Shown here: piece by piece, positions 47,640 through 58,027 of the stretch | Layout of the letters: every line of letters begins with the position of its first letter | How positions within the stretch are numbered: the stretch's first letter is position 1 | DNA from: Cycas panzhihuaensis | Taxonomy: Eukaryota > Cycadophyta | Reading direction: 5' to 3' | DNA length: 64,000 nucleotides | Assembly (NCBI GenBank): GCA_023213395.1 | Contig: CM041465.1 | Coordinates: 90,837,741-90,901,740, forward strand | The notes under the pieces: generated by a model | What the model saw: the letters and a program-made list of their open reading frames with translations, nothing else | Database searches by the model: none | What the model was told of the DNA's origin: nothing | Made by a program: the position numbers and the translations under genes

Positions 47640-48040
47640 AGGTATGTTACAGTGCACGCATTGGAACAGTGATAAAAGTGAAAAATGCACTATACGTACC
47701 AAAGGAATTCAATAAAGTACGCATAGTTTAAAAAGTGACAGTGCGCATAGTATAAATAACTTTAAGTGGCTCAATTACATTATACGTACCTGAAAAGTAC
47801 GCAGACAGGTACAGACAGTGCAAAGGAGCGTAAGTTAAGATTTTACATTATACGTACCAACGAAGTACGTAATTAGGTACGCACTATGTAAAGGATACTC
47901 AAGTGACTGGTTACATTATACGTACCAACGGAAGTACGCAATCGAGTACGTATAATGAAAATCTTTAACATTATACGTACCAAGGGCACGTATAAGACAA
48001 AATACGCAAAATGACAAATCATTACGTACCTGCGAACATT
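47640..48040. repeat. Array of TATACGTACC repeats between Gyp-E integrase and extra gene
   Basis: TATACGTACC occurs exactly at 47691, 47781, 47849, 47917 and 47972 and in a near-copy at 48021. CATTATACGTAC (47914-47925) and GTACGTATAATG (47946-47957) form a perfect 12-bp inverted repeat with a 20-base loop. GTACGCA units fill the gaps. The spacer holds no reading frame. Confidence 0.88.
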
Positions 48041-48204
48041 CCCATGTGGTACGCAGAGCGGAACGAACTACGGCACGCAAGGATTTGCTCGGGTACGCAT
48101 CACAGTGCGCAAAACAGAGAAACGGCAAGCGTTCTACAGAGGTACGTACGTGCGGTTCTACTGGTACGCTTTGGTTTCTTTCTTACCTCTGGAAATCCAC
48201 AGCC

Positions 48205-49288
48205 ATGATGAGGACAGCAGGGTGCCAAGAGGCCTACATTCCCAAACTCAAACAGGACCTCCAAGCTCTACCAGCTGCATTTCAGGCTAAGGTGAAGCAG
48301 GCAGGCTGGAAAGACTATATTTATTGTAACCCTATGTATTATGACCCGGAATTAATGGACCAAATCCTCATGGCCCTAAAAACAGATAGCAGGTCAAAAT
48401 GGACGCAGACATAGTCCATACCATCACTGGACTTCCCAAGGACGGAGAAGTTCCATTGGGAGCAAAAAGGTCGGAGGTAGACAGGGAAATGTGGCTGAGG
48501 GAATTATGCCAGCCTAACACCCAAATTATGTTCGGTGGAATCAGGGTAGCTGACATTATGGACGGCAGACTTCAGTGGGTGGCCAAAGTCATTAACTCCA
48601 GGTTTTTGTCAAAGAGGAAGTATACCTACATCCAGGGAGGCATGATGCAAGTCTTATTAAAAATCAGGGATGGAGAAAGAATGAATTGGTCGGAATTTTT
48701 GGCGGAGAAAATGAGACAACAATTGTAGGAAATCCGGACACATCCATTCCGCCATCCTTCATCGCTCGCAATGTTATTTTACCGGTGTCCTAAGTGCGAT
48801 TGACTGTAACTACTATCTCTCCTTGGGAACCAATCATTAAACAGTGGGTAGCAGAGTTCCCAGATACAACAACGAGTATGGAAGCCAAACGGCGAGTTCA
48901 AAAGCAAATGCAAAAGGTGCTTACTTGGTTACAAAAAACACCAGGAACACCTATTCCTCATCGGACGAAGCAAGCTGTTCATCGTCGCGGGAAGAGGAAG
49001 AAAGGGGAGGAGGAAACAGAAGAAGAAGAGGAGGAAGAAGCAGAAGCATCCTGGGAAGAGTGGGAAGACTTCCCAGCAGCAGCAGAGGTCGGAGAACCCT
49101 CAGCACCTCCTACACCGCAGGATAAAGCGGGACCTATCATTCAGATGATTCAGGACTTGGAGGCAGGGTATAAAGCAGAGATAGCGGCCCTTCAGGAGAA
49201 AATAAAGGAGAAGGATGCCATTATTGCCACCCTGACATAGATCAACGAGGAAATTTTGGGAGGACCGAGGCAGCAGGAGCCGCCTTAA
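48205..49288 (+). pseudogene. Gyp-E additional gene downstream of integrase
   Basis: About 340-360 codons in three frames. The first piece (48205-48414) has YIPKLKQDLQALPAAF and YYDPELMDQILMAL; the second (48399-48728) has DADIVHTITGLPKDGEVPLG, MFGGIRVADIMDGRLQWVAK, YTYIQGGMMQVLLK and MNWSEFLAEKM; the third (48794-49240) has a basic patch, a strongly acidic Glu run, a Pro-rich stretch and a coiled-coil-like end (IQDLEAGYKAEIAALQEKIK). TGLP and NWS-E-F, the acidic linker and the terminal coiled coil match the extra gene of Gyp-B in order. Two frameshifts break it. It is not a standard retrotransposon protein; the TGLP region may be plant-mobile-domain-like. Function unknown. Confidence 0.72.
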
Positions 49289-49381
49289 GACAGAGTGGGG
49301 GAGGGATACCCCGAAATTTTGATTTTTTGGAGTTTTGTTGAGCAAGGATGCTCAAACCCATAACTGTTGACCCGGGATAGA

Positions 49382-50187
49382 TGTTGGAGTCAAAAGTGAT
49401 CCAATGGCTGTGTGAGGACCAGAGGTAGGTCAGATAACCCGAGTTGTGCAGTGCACGTGCGGAGTACGCATGAGGCAAAACGCGAGAAAAACAAGCATTC
49501 AGGTGCGTGTGACGGTGCGTGCACGAACGGCAGTGCGTATGTAAACGTGCCGGTGGAACGGAATCAAGCAGCGGCGGTACGCATGACTCTAGGGGACTAG
49601 TGAAGACCTGTTGAGGTGCCAGACGTACGTACGGACGTACAGACCCAAAGGATTAATTAATTAAGGCTAAACAAAGTGATTAAGTGAAGAGGTACGCATG
49701 ACTGAAAGGGTACGGTTATGACAGGCAGTCATAACCCTTCAGCCAAAAGGTACCAGCATGAGTACTTAAGGAGGTACGCATGATTCACCTGGTTAGGGTG
49801 AGAGCCGGATATCACGGGTACGCAAGGGTGCGAGCCGCGATGCATGTAGGTTGGAGCATCACTGTATGATAAGTACCATCTGGGTACGCATTGTAACAGA
49901 AGGACTGTATGCTGCTGGAATGCTCAGGAATGCATTCCAGCCTCTATGTAAATGAATTGCTGACTTAATAAAAGGAAGAGTTATGTGGAAATTGGTGTAT
50001 GCTTGGTGTTGTGATGATGATTTGCTGAGTATGTATTGATTTCTGTACTGCTGTGTACCATTCTGTGAATTATATATGGAATGTATGTGAATGACCATGT
50101 TGACAGTATCCTGAAACTAGACTATAACGCTGTGTAACCTTGACAAGTGCAGTGATTCCACAAGGGCGTGGAATCTCCAAGTCAACA
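49382..50187 (+). repeat. Gyp-E 3' LTR
   Basis: Same boundaries as the 5' copy. Differences from it are clustered in the motif-rich first 550 bases; the promoter-distal part is nearly unchanged. The preceding sequence GGGATAGA resembles the end of the Gyp-B polypurine tract. Confidence 0.95.
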
Positions 50188-50192
50188 ATTCT

Positions 50193-50856
50193 AAAGTCCA
50201 TAAACTTTATAGAATGACATTAAAATATTTTTAATACATTTTGAGATCTGCTTAGCCCTTGGAGGAGGTCGTATGGGAGATCGAGAGCCAATTTGAAAGG
50301 GGCTACATGTTTAATTTTTATTTATTTTTGTTTTTTAAGGGCTTGTGCTCTATAAAACAACTATATCTCTCTCATATGACATTCGAATTTAGTTTCGTTA
50401 GTTACATTGCAAAGCTAATTCATAGGCCTTTCCAACGCGTGGTCACACGATATGCTTTGAAGATTTTTCAAGGCAATCTTAATGATGTGAAGTTTGGACT
50501 TTAAGTTGATAGGGCGTTAAAATGGAGCCTGTGCCTGGAAAAGGAGTGTTTTGTCACATGTTTTGCTTAAATAACTATTTTTGTAGGTTTGTTCCACGAC
50601 GTAGTGGATGGAGTTGAGGGTTTTCAGCTAGGTTTTCTCCTTGGGGTGTAGGAGAGTCAGAAACGGCAAAATGGGAGCAGGTGAAGGCTACTTAGCATGT
50701 AAACACTGATGAACCATGTATAGGAAGGCCATTCTAGAGGACTGATAGGTACAATAGTTGCTTACCCATGTCCTCTGGTAGATGTTTGGCTTTTATGTGG
50801 ACCCGACGTCACATTTGAAGCAACTGTGTGACATGTATTAGATATTAAGTGGGGAA
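50193..50856 (+). other. LTR-D internal region, right part
   Basis: Non-coding as far as I can see; an 81-codon frame (50259-50504) has no recognisable motif. It ends with the purine-rich AAGTGGGGAA just before the 3' LTR. Confidence 0.6.
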
Positions 50857-51221
50857 TGTTAGGTAATGTTAACCCATGTGAATATTAAATTCATGTAATT
50901 ACCCCTTGCATACACTTCTTCATGTAATAGGTCATTGGTTGATCAAGTGGCTTCTAGATTGTGATTGGACGACTAGGTGGTGATATGTACTATAAATATG
51001 TATTGGTTTAGCATAATACAATTGGAATTGATCATTTCCCACAAGTATATTGTCTTATGTGTTTGTACATATTATTCTTTATTTGTCCACCTGCATGTCT
51101 TTAATATTTCATAGTCTTGTATGATCCCGGACCTGTTATTGGGCCTTTATTTTTAACAAGTGTTATCAAAGCTAGGGTTTAGTTCTGTGAGATCTAGGTC
51201 TATTAGAGTCAAGTGTTTTTA
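50857..51221 (+). repeat. LTR-D 3' LTR
   Basis: It starts TGTTAGGTAATGTTAACC and matches the 5' copy through the internal primer-like segment to GTGTTTTTA. The end was fixed by the resumption of the Gyp-A gag frame right after target copy GAAAA. Confidence 0.85.
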
Positions 51222-52050
51222 GAAAAAACATGGAATTGGTTGTTCTTTAGTCAACTCACGTGGCTTAATCAAACATTTGTTGAAGCATATACTGATGAAT
51301 TTTAGGCATTGTGAAATCAAGCTTCCTAATTCTTCAATCGACAAATGATTATTGATGTACATGTGTATGGACTTAAAGAGCGCATCCAATTGCGCCTTAA
51401 GGTGGTCCTGCCAATAAATCTTAGAAAAGCCATATCCATGGTAAAGGCAATTGAGTTTGAATTTGTAGTAGAACAACTAGCTATTTTCAAACGTGACTCT
51501 ACCTGGTACTAACGTCCTTGGCCAACAGACCAGCAACGTCCACATCCACGCTTGGATGAGTCACAATGCTCAACAATAGAGCCCTCTTTAGACCCTGTGC
51601 ATGTACTAGTAATATAAGCAAATAGGCGTATAGAGGCTAGCCTTTGCATCTGATGCTCGGAGAAGTGGACCCCCAGTCATGGTAGGGTATGCAAAGCTAA
51701 ATAAATGGTTTTCACCATTGATCCTGACTTATCCTTAAAAGAAGATTCATATACTAGACATGAGCCTGATGAAGAAGCATCGTAAGAACCTTCCTCATAT
51801 CTCAAACCAGAAGTCTCTTTGTTACTCGTTTCCTCTGCATCTTGCCTTGACACACTTCACATCAAGGGTACACTCCAGAAAACCCCTATTACTATTCTGA
51901 TTGACGATCCACTTGATTTCATTGACATATCCTTGGCCAGACAACTCAACTTATACATTGTCCCCAAAACTAGGTTCCATTGTTCCCTATTAGGATATAA
52001 TACTCCCCACTGTGCAGGGATGATCAAAAACTTGCATATTTAGATTGGTA
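51222..52050 (+). pseudogene. Gyp-A gag C-terminal part, zinc knuckle and protease
   Basis: Immediately right of LTR-D the gag reading frame continues: SQLTWLNQTFVEAYTDEF near 51250-51305, then MIIDVHVYGLKERIQL and AISMVKAIEFEFV, matching the back of the capsid. A degraded knuckle follows near 51643-51700. Protease lies at 51819-52043, with TILIDDPLDFIDISLARQLN where the family has LIDSGSTHNFID; the active-site Ser-Gly pair is lost. Stops are TGA, TAA and TAG, mostly at positions of Arg, Gln or Trp in relatives. The protease would have cut the polyprotein. Confidence 0.78.
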
Positions 52051-52379
52051 CTTACCACTTAGTCTTGAGTTTTTATGCTTTGTCTATAAGAGGGTTGGAT
52101 GCTCTTCTTGGTGTCTAGTGGCTCCAAACCCTTAGCACTTACAGCACAAACAACTCCCCTACTAACCCCTACATATTGTTCAAAGACAATCTTGGTCAAA
52201 CACATAAGCTCCATAGTATTCAATCTCTTCCTAATAAGCTTATTTCTCCAAACTAGATGCACAAACAACTGAATAGCAATGTTGGTATATAGTTCACATC
52301 AACAATATTGAAGCCCAGAGTACAACCCACCAAGATATCCAATACCTCCTCCCCAAATACTAGTCCATCTTTGCCCCCC

Positions 52380-52830
52380 TTTTTGCTAGCCCTCCCCCAG
52401 ATCGCGACTTTTACCACACAATTGAGCTCAAAACTCCTCATGACCCTATTGATCTTAGACCATATGGTAACTCATGTTTCCAAAAGAACGAAATTGAAAA
52501 ATCCACTACTAAGCTCATGGACATGGGCATCATTCAACTCAGTAAAAGCCCTTATGTTGCCCCCATTGTCCTTATTCAGAAAAAGGATGGCTCCTTTCGA
52601 CTATGTGTGGATTATTGAGAATTCAATAAGATTACAATAAAAAATAAGTTTCCAACCTCTAGAATTGATGACATGTTGGATGAAATCCATGGTGTTGCAA
52701 TATTTTCCAAACTAGATCTCCAATCGGGATATTACCAAACCCTATTGCCCTTAAGGATCGACATAAAATTGCTTTCCTCACATGCCATGGTCATTTTGAA
52801 TTTCAGGTCATGCCCTTTGCCTTATGTAAT
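52380..52830 (+). pseudogene. Gyp-A reverse transcriptase, N-terminal part
   Basis: The stretch shows the opening of a Ty3/gypsy reverse transcriptase in mixed frames: HTIELKTPHDPID, then MDMGIIQLSKSPYVAPIVLI, KKDGSFRLCVDY and [13 protein letters not shown] (the last with the first catalytic Asp in the KLDL block). It is interrupted at 52831 by Cop-F; the target copy GTAAT is 52826-52830. It resumes at 58028. Confidence 0.85.
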
Positions 52831-53028
52831 TGTTAAGATTCAGGCTTCTCAGATTGATGAAGAAGAAACCAATTGATTATTATGTGAGGAAATCCTCCTT
52901 TTTATACATCAGACTATGTAACCGTTACATGGTTATTACAACTAAACATGTAGATTAAGCACAATGAGGGTTTAATTACATTACCCCTCTTCTTTAATAG
53001 TTCTAGGAGAAAACATTATACTCTAACA
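52831..53028 (-). repeat. Cop-F 3' LTR
   Basis: Same ends as the 5' copy; a polypurine tract (minus strand AAGAGAAGG) adjoins at its right. Confidence 0.95.
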
Positions 53029-53039
53029 CCTTCTCTTAA

Positions 53040-54620
53040 TGTTTTATCCTTTTTAGTCTTATTCTTTCTCTGAGAATTTGAAATTTCTCTGCCAAGAGAT
53101 TTTGTTAAAATATTTGCAATCTGACTTGTTGTGGGACAATATGTTAGATTAATTTCTTTACGTTGCACCTTTTCTCGGATGAAGTGATGATGTACTTCTA
53201 TGTGATTTATTCATACATGCAGAATAGGATTTCTGGTCAACTTTATTGCACTCTGATTATCACAGAATAATGTTGTTGGCTCTTGTTGCAGTTGATTCAT
53301 GTCCATTAACAGTTGTCTGAGCCAGAGTGCTTCACATGTTGCACTGACTGCCGACTTGTATTCTGCTTCAATTGATGAAAGAGCAACTATTGGTTGCTTT
53401 TTGTTGCACCATAAAATGGTGGCTGAACCCAAGAAGAAATAGTATCCATTGGTGGATCTCCTAGTCTCTTTGTCTTCTGCCTAGTCAGAGTCCCAATGCC
53501 CAACCAATTGAGTTGATTTCTCTTTGTTGTATACTAGTTTTAGATCTATAGTGCCTTTTAGGTATCTGAGTATCCTTTTAGTTACCTTCCAATGTTTCAT
53601 TTTCGGTTCTTGCATGTATTTAGAAACCAGACCTACTAAATGTGAGATGTTAGGTCTTGTGGCAGTGAGATAAATAAGACTTTCCATCAATTGTCTATAA
53701 AAAGTGCCATCAATTGTAGGTTCTATTTCATCTAGGACTAAATTGCAATTTACTTCCATAGGAGTTGCACATTCATTGCAGTTCTCCATCTGAAATTTAA
53801 CTAACACATCTTTGGTGTATTTGCCTTGTGAAAGTATAATTGACTTTTCATTTTGTTCAATTTCTATTCCCAAGTAGTAGTTCAAAGGACCTAAATCTAT
53901 CATTTCAAAATCCTTTTCCAGTTGACTCTTTATATTTGAGATGGATTTGGTGTCGTCTCGAGTAAGAATCATGTCATTAACATAGACAACAATGATTGAG
54001 ATTTTTCCAGCATTTCTTTTTACATAAAGGCTAGAATTAGAATTGCATCTGTGGAAGCCGTTTTGAGACAAATGTTTGTCCAACTTAGCATACCAAGCTT
54101 TGGGAGCTTGTTTCAATCCGTACAATGCGTTTTTAAGTTTACATACCAAATGCTCTTGTCCTACCTTGACATAGCTTTCTGGTTGCCACATGTAGACTTC
54201 TTCCTCCAGATCTCCATTTAAAAATGCACTTTTGACATCCGGTTGGTAAATATTCCAATTGTTTTAGGCTACTAATGCAATCATTGTTCGAACTGTATTC
54301 ATTTTAGCCACAAGTGAGAATGTTTCATCCAAGTCAATCCCAACGGTTTGAGTGTATCCTTTTGCCACAAGTCTCGCTTTGAATTTTCCTATTCTCCCAT
54401 CAACACCTTCTTTTACCTTATACACCCACTTGCAATTGACCACTGGTTTATTTGGAGGGAACTCTACTAGATCCCAAGTTTGATTTTTTGCAATAGCATC
54501 CATTTCTGCATTCATTGTTGATCTCCATTCAGCATGCTCCTTTGCTTCTTCAAGTGATTGTGGCTGTAATCTGCTGAAGAGGGCTTGATGTTGCTGACTT
54601 CTGGTTCTGTGTGTAAACAT
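53040..54620 (-). pseudogene. Cop-F reverse transcriptase and RNase H
   Basis: From 54620: EEAKEHAEWRSTMNAEMDAI, TWDLVEFPPNKPVVNCKWVYKV and RLVAKGYTQTVGIDLDETFS, then after one stop (about 54263) LVCKLKNALYGLKQAPKAWY and the catalytic box as VVYVNDMIL, where the first Asp of YVDD is Asn (codon 53978-53976). RNase H has [39 protein letters not shown] and [15 protein letters not shown], and ends with HHFIREKVQRKEINL near 53180. It is the best-preserved pol on this strand: only a few stops, but a dead active site. Confidence 0.9.
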
Positions 54621-54857
54621 ATTTCCTCTTCCTTCTTCTATGGTTTTAATGTACCATTTTGGTGCCTTTTTCTACTTCCTTGGTGCTTCAATAATTGATT
54701 CTTTTGATGATTGTTCTTCAGTGTGAGGAGTAGATTCAAATTCTTCCAACTCAGTTTTAGTAGTTACTCCTGATTCTTCAACAAGAGATTCCTTTTGGAG
54801 CTCAATCCTAGGTACTTCTTCAATTGTTTGTACCAAAGATTTGATCTCTATAGGGAT

Positions 54858-55509
54858 TTATTCGTTAAAGACTACATCCCTACTTACATAAATTTTATTA
54901 GTGTTGGGATCTATGTGCCTGTATCCCTTTGAGTTTTTATTGTAACCAATCATAATGCATTCTATGCATTTTGAATCAAGTTTTGTCCTGTTTTTATCTG
55001 GAATATGAACAAAGGCCTGGCTACCAGAAATTTTTAAGTTACTTACATCATGCTTCCTTTTTGTCCAAGCTTCTTCAGGTGTTATCTGCTGCAATGCTGT
55101 GGTCAGACTCCGATTTGTCAGAAAACACGATGTACTTATTGCTTCCGCCTAATAAGTTCTTGAGATTTGTTTTCCATGAATTGTGCTACGTGCCATTTCC
55201 ATTATGGTTCTATTTTTTCGTTCAACTACACCGTTGGACTGAGGCGTATAGGGGGTTGTGAACTATCTTCATATACCTTTAGTTTTGCAGAAGTCTAGAA
55301 ATTCTTTTGAAATATATTCACCTCCATTATTAGAATTGATACATTTAATTTTACATCATGATTCTAACTCTACTTTAGCTTTGAATTCTTGAAATGTATC
55401 AAACATTTCTGACTTATTATGAGTAAAGTACACTCACACCTTCCTAGTGAAATCATCAATGAAAGTCAAGAAATATTTAGAGCCATTTATGGACAGTGGT
55501 GTTAGAGGA
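54858..55509 (-). pseudogene. Cop-F integrase core
   Basis: The frame is broken but ordered. [13 protein letters not shown] lies near 55460-55420. INSNNGGEYISKEF has Asn (codon 55331-55329) in place of the second catalytic Asp of the family SDNGGEY. NGVVERKNRTI keeps the Glu. The last piece (55094-54858) reads TPEEAWTKRKHDVSNLKI and KCIECIMIGYNKNSKGYRH, the usual end of copia integrase. The Asp-to-Asn change alone would abolish integration. Confidence 0.8.
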
Positions 55510-56364
55510 CTACATAAATCTGTGTATTAGCTCTAGTTTTTCTTGAGCATGCCATTCGTTGGTTCTGAAGGGAAAACGATGTTGTTTTCCAAATTGACAA
55601 CTTTTGCAAACAAAATGCTTTGATGAAATAGAAGGAAGCCCATTAACTATATTGTTCTTTTTCATCATTTCTAATTTATCTACAGGGAGATGTCCATACT
55701 TCAAATGCCACACTTTCTTATTATCATTAGAATTTACAATAGAGAATGCTTTTACATCCATATTTGGATAGACAGGAATGGACAACAGTTTATACAAGTC
55801 ATTGTACTTTTCCCTTAGCAATGACTGCACTGCCTTTTTTCATGTCCAACACATAACACATGCCCTTTTCATCAAATATGGTTCTCAACCCCTTGTTGCT
55901 TAGTTGGGATATTGACAGAAGGTTCATCTTAAGCCTAGGTACAAAAAGTACATTACTGATTTTCTTGACACAACCTTGTAGATTCACAATGGTCCCTACT
56001 CCTTTAATGTTTAAAGGGTACTTATCTCCTAGTTTGACTGATTTTGAGGAATAGGCTTTGATGGACTTGAACCAATCCTTTCTGCTTGTCATGTGCCGTG
56101 ATGCTCCCGAGTCAATGTACCACATGTCCTCATCTTGAAGGCTGGCTGATAGAGCGACAATGAAGGCAGTTTCTTCTTCCTCTTCCTCAGATTGTTCTTT
56201 GCTATAATTTTTGGTTGGTCTCTTCCCTCTCTAAATCTCTGCTCTTTGTTGATGACATTGATATGGATAATGTCTTGACTGTCCATAGTGATAACAAACA
56301 TCAAACATGCGGCATTGGCTTGAAAAGTGTTTGGGTTTACCATAGTTAAAGCAGACTTGAGCAT
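55510..56364 (-). pseudogene. Cop-F zinc knuckles, protease and pre-integrase domain
   Basis: Two knuckles are read near 56360-56265, as CFNYGKPKHFSSQC and CYHYGQSRHYPYQC; in each the second Cys is Tyr and a conserved Gly is Lys or Arg, all explained by G-to-A changes. Protease follows with MWYIDSGASRHMTSRKDWF (from 56125), its active site intact. The pre-integrase zinc region (55830-55510) keeps WHLKYGHLPVDKL and CKSCQFGKQHRFPF. Frames overlap and shift between 55830 and 55799. Confidence 0.85.
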
Positions 56365-56458
56365 CTCTTGGAGGATACATGCGACCGCGTCTCCTGTTTT
56401 CTAAGCATTTTCCTCGTGAAGGAGTCCTAGACTCAAGAGTACGTCCTCTGCGTCTAAA

Positions 56459-57116
56459 TCATCCTCTTCCTCTTGAGCCTCCTGTGTTTAATTTCGTCAC
56501 AAAGGCATCTTCGATTTCGTTAATGTCTTCGTATCTTTTGTTTCTTTGTTCCTGTCTCAACAACATACCAGTCAGTTCATCAATAGTCATTTCTTCAATG
56601 ATACCAGTATTGGTTATTGTATTGATGGTTACAACCAATACCTTTGGAAGTTTTCTTGCTACCATTTCAACTATTTCTCTTTTAGAGATGGTTGCCCCGG
56701 TACTCAAGAGTTCATTCCAGATAGTAGTGACTTTATGAATGAAGTTCACTACTGTTTCTATTTCTTTCATAACCAATTTAAATAACTCCTCTTTTAGGGT
56801 TATAACCCTTGCTCTATTCTTTTGGGCATAGAGATTTTCAAAAGGCTTCCAAATTTGGGAGCAAGAATTTGATTTGTTAGTGTATATTATAAGATGATTA
56901 GAGACTAACAATTTCAAAGTTATTACTCTTAGATTATTCCTTTCTTTCCAATTTTTCTGGGCATCTCCTTTAGTTTCTAGCATTTTTTTCTTCCCCAATG
57001 GTTAATTCCCAGGAATTTTTGCCATGCAACAAGGCTTCCATTTTAATTCTCCAAACATGGTAATTGTTCCCAGTCAGTTTATCTGTATCATTGAGGCCCA
57101 AAATTGAGGATGCCAT
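56459..57116 (-). pseudogene. Cop-F gag
   Basis: Read on the minus strand it starts MASSILGLNDTDKLTGNNYH at 57116 and continues VWRIKMEALLHGKNSW, the usual copia gag opening. A frameshift in an A run near 56996 leads into the long frame 56998-56459, with IWKPFENLYAQKNRARVITL, ATISKREIVEMVARKLPKVL and MTIDELTGMLLRQEQR, all UBN2-type gag blocks. Gag would form the particle. A short knuckle region follows in the next entry. Confidence 0.85.
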
Positions 57117-57824
57117 GATTGTATTGAGTCAAAAGCAAATCTGATAAGTTAGGCAGGTCTGAGAGATAAGGATCGTATAACTGTACGGATGTCTGTACGG
57201 ATTTCCGTACGGATTTGAAGTTGTATGAAATTATTCAAAAAATACCGTAAACTGTAGATCACTCAAATGGGTATCCAGATTTATGATTCCTTTTTTAATT
57301 TTTTTTTCAGACAGGAAGAAAATGGGGCTCGAAGTTTTGATTTGCTCACTTAGGGTTTTATAAAAAATGCTTGAAAAATCCGAAAATGGGCACGAAAATT
57401 TGCAAGACTAGTATCAAAAGAACCAAATTTCGAAAACAAAGAGAATGAATTCAATATTACCCGATTTGACAAACAGATTTGATTAGAGTGAACAATTTTC
57501 TCCTCAAACTCGCTTGTATAGAAAAACTGGATTTTCTCCTTGAAAAAGTCTTCAAATGAAGTCGACTTAGTTAAAAGAAATGACGTCTGTCTAGAGGTGC
57601 ACCCACTAGTAAAATTTTAGATCACTCTGAGAACTTCGGAAATTTCGAGTCCGCACTTGTCCGTACAATTCTATACAAATCCGTATGGTGAGATATTCTG
57701 TCATTTGATGACTTTATCTTCTTCTGTGAATGATTTGACGCAATCTTGAACCCCTTCACACAATCTCGCTGAAAAACGTTTCCTCAGAATTATCGAATGA
57801 GCAGCACAACCTGCTTTGATACCA

Positions 57825-58022
57825 TGTTAAGATTTAGGCTTCTCAAATTGATGAAGAAGAAACCAATTGATTATTATGTGAGGAAATCCTCCTTTTTATA
57901 CATCAGACTATGTAACTGTTACATGGTTATTACAACTAAACATGTAGACTAAGTATAATGAGGGTTTAATTACATTACCCCTCTTCTTTAATAGTCCTAG
58001 GATAAAACATTATACTCTAACA
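57825..58022 (-). repeat. Cop-F 5' LTR
   Basis: On the plus strand TGTTAAGATTTAGG to ATACTCTAACA; the primer-binding site adjoins at its left. Same length as the partner. Confidence 0.95.
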
Positions 58023-58027
58023 GTAAT

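Larger units (their letters stand above)
39761..50187 (+). mobile_element. Gyp-E, youngest Ty3/gypsy element of the nest
   Basis: LTRs of 812 bp (39761-40572) and 806 bp (49382-50187) flank gag, protease, a gag-like module, reverse transcriptase, RNase H, integrase and an extra gene. The target copies ATTCT (39756-39760 and 50188-50192) are identical. It lies inside LTR-D, which lies inside Gyp-A, so it came last; its frames are also the best preserved. No chromodomain is seen. The presumed primer site after the 5' LTR (TTGGTTCCGTTGCC, 40573-40586) is not of tRNA-Met type. Confidence 0.95.
38029..51221 (+). mobile_element. LTR-D, short non-coding LTR element inside Gyp-A gag
   Basis: LTRs at 38029-38420 and 50857-51221 enclose Gyp-E. 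The flanks are GAAGA (38024-38028) and GAAAA (51222-51226), one G-to-A apart, and the gag of Gyp-A reads across in frame when LTR-D is removed. Without Gyp-E the element is only about 2.8 kb, of which about 2.0 kb is internal, and I find no gag or pol in it. It is therefore a non-autonomous element of the TRIM/LARD kind and would depend on another element's proteins. Confidence 0.88.
52831..58022 (-). mobile_element. Cop-F, Ty1/copia element in Gyp-A reverse transcriptase
   Basis: LTRs of 198 bp at 57825-58022 (5' for this strand) and 52831-53028 (3') flank gag, protease, integrase, reverse transcriptase and RNase H in copia order on the minus strand. The target copies GTAAT at 52826-52830 and 58023-58027 are identical. 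The primer site read on the minus strand is TGGTATCAAAGCAGG (57824-57810), of tRNA-iMet type. Counting by eye, the LTRs differ at eight positions, seven of them transitions. Confidence 0.95.

Noticed and set aside
47640-48040. Regularly spaced repeats as a possible CRISPR array
   Set aside because: Repeats are 10 bases, unevenly spaced, lie in a plant retrotransposon, and no cas genes exist.
50857-51158. LTR-D 3' LTR ending at TTTTTAACA (51158)
   Set aside because: Similarity to the 5' copy continues to 51221, and the host gag frame resumes only after 51221.
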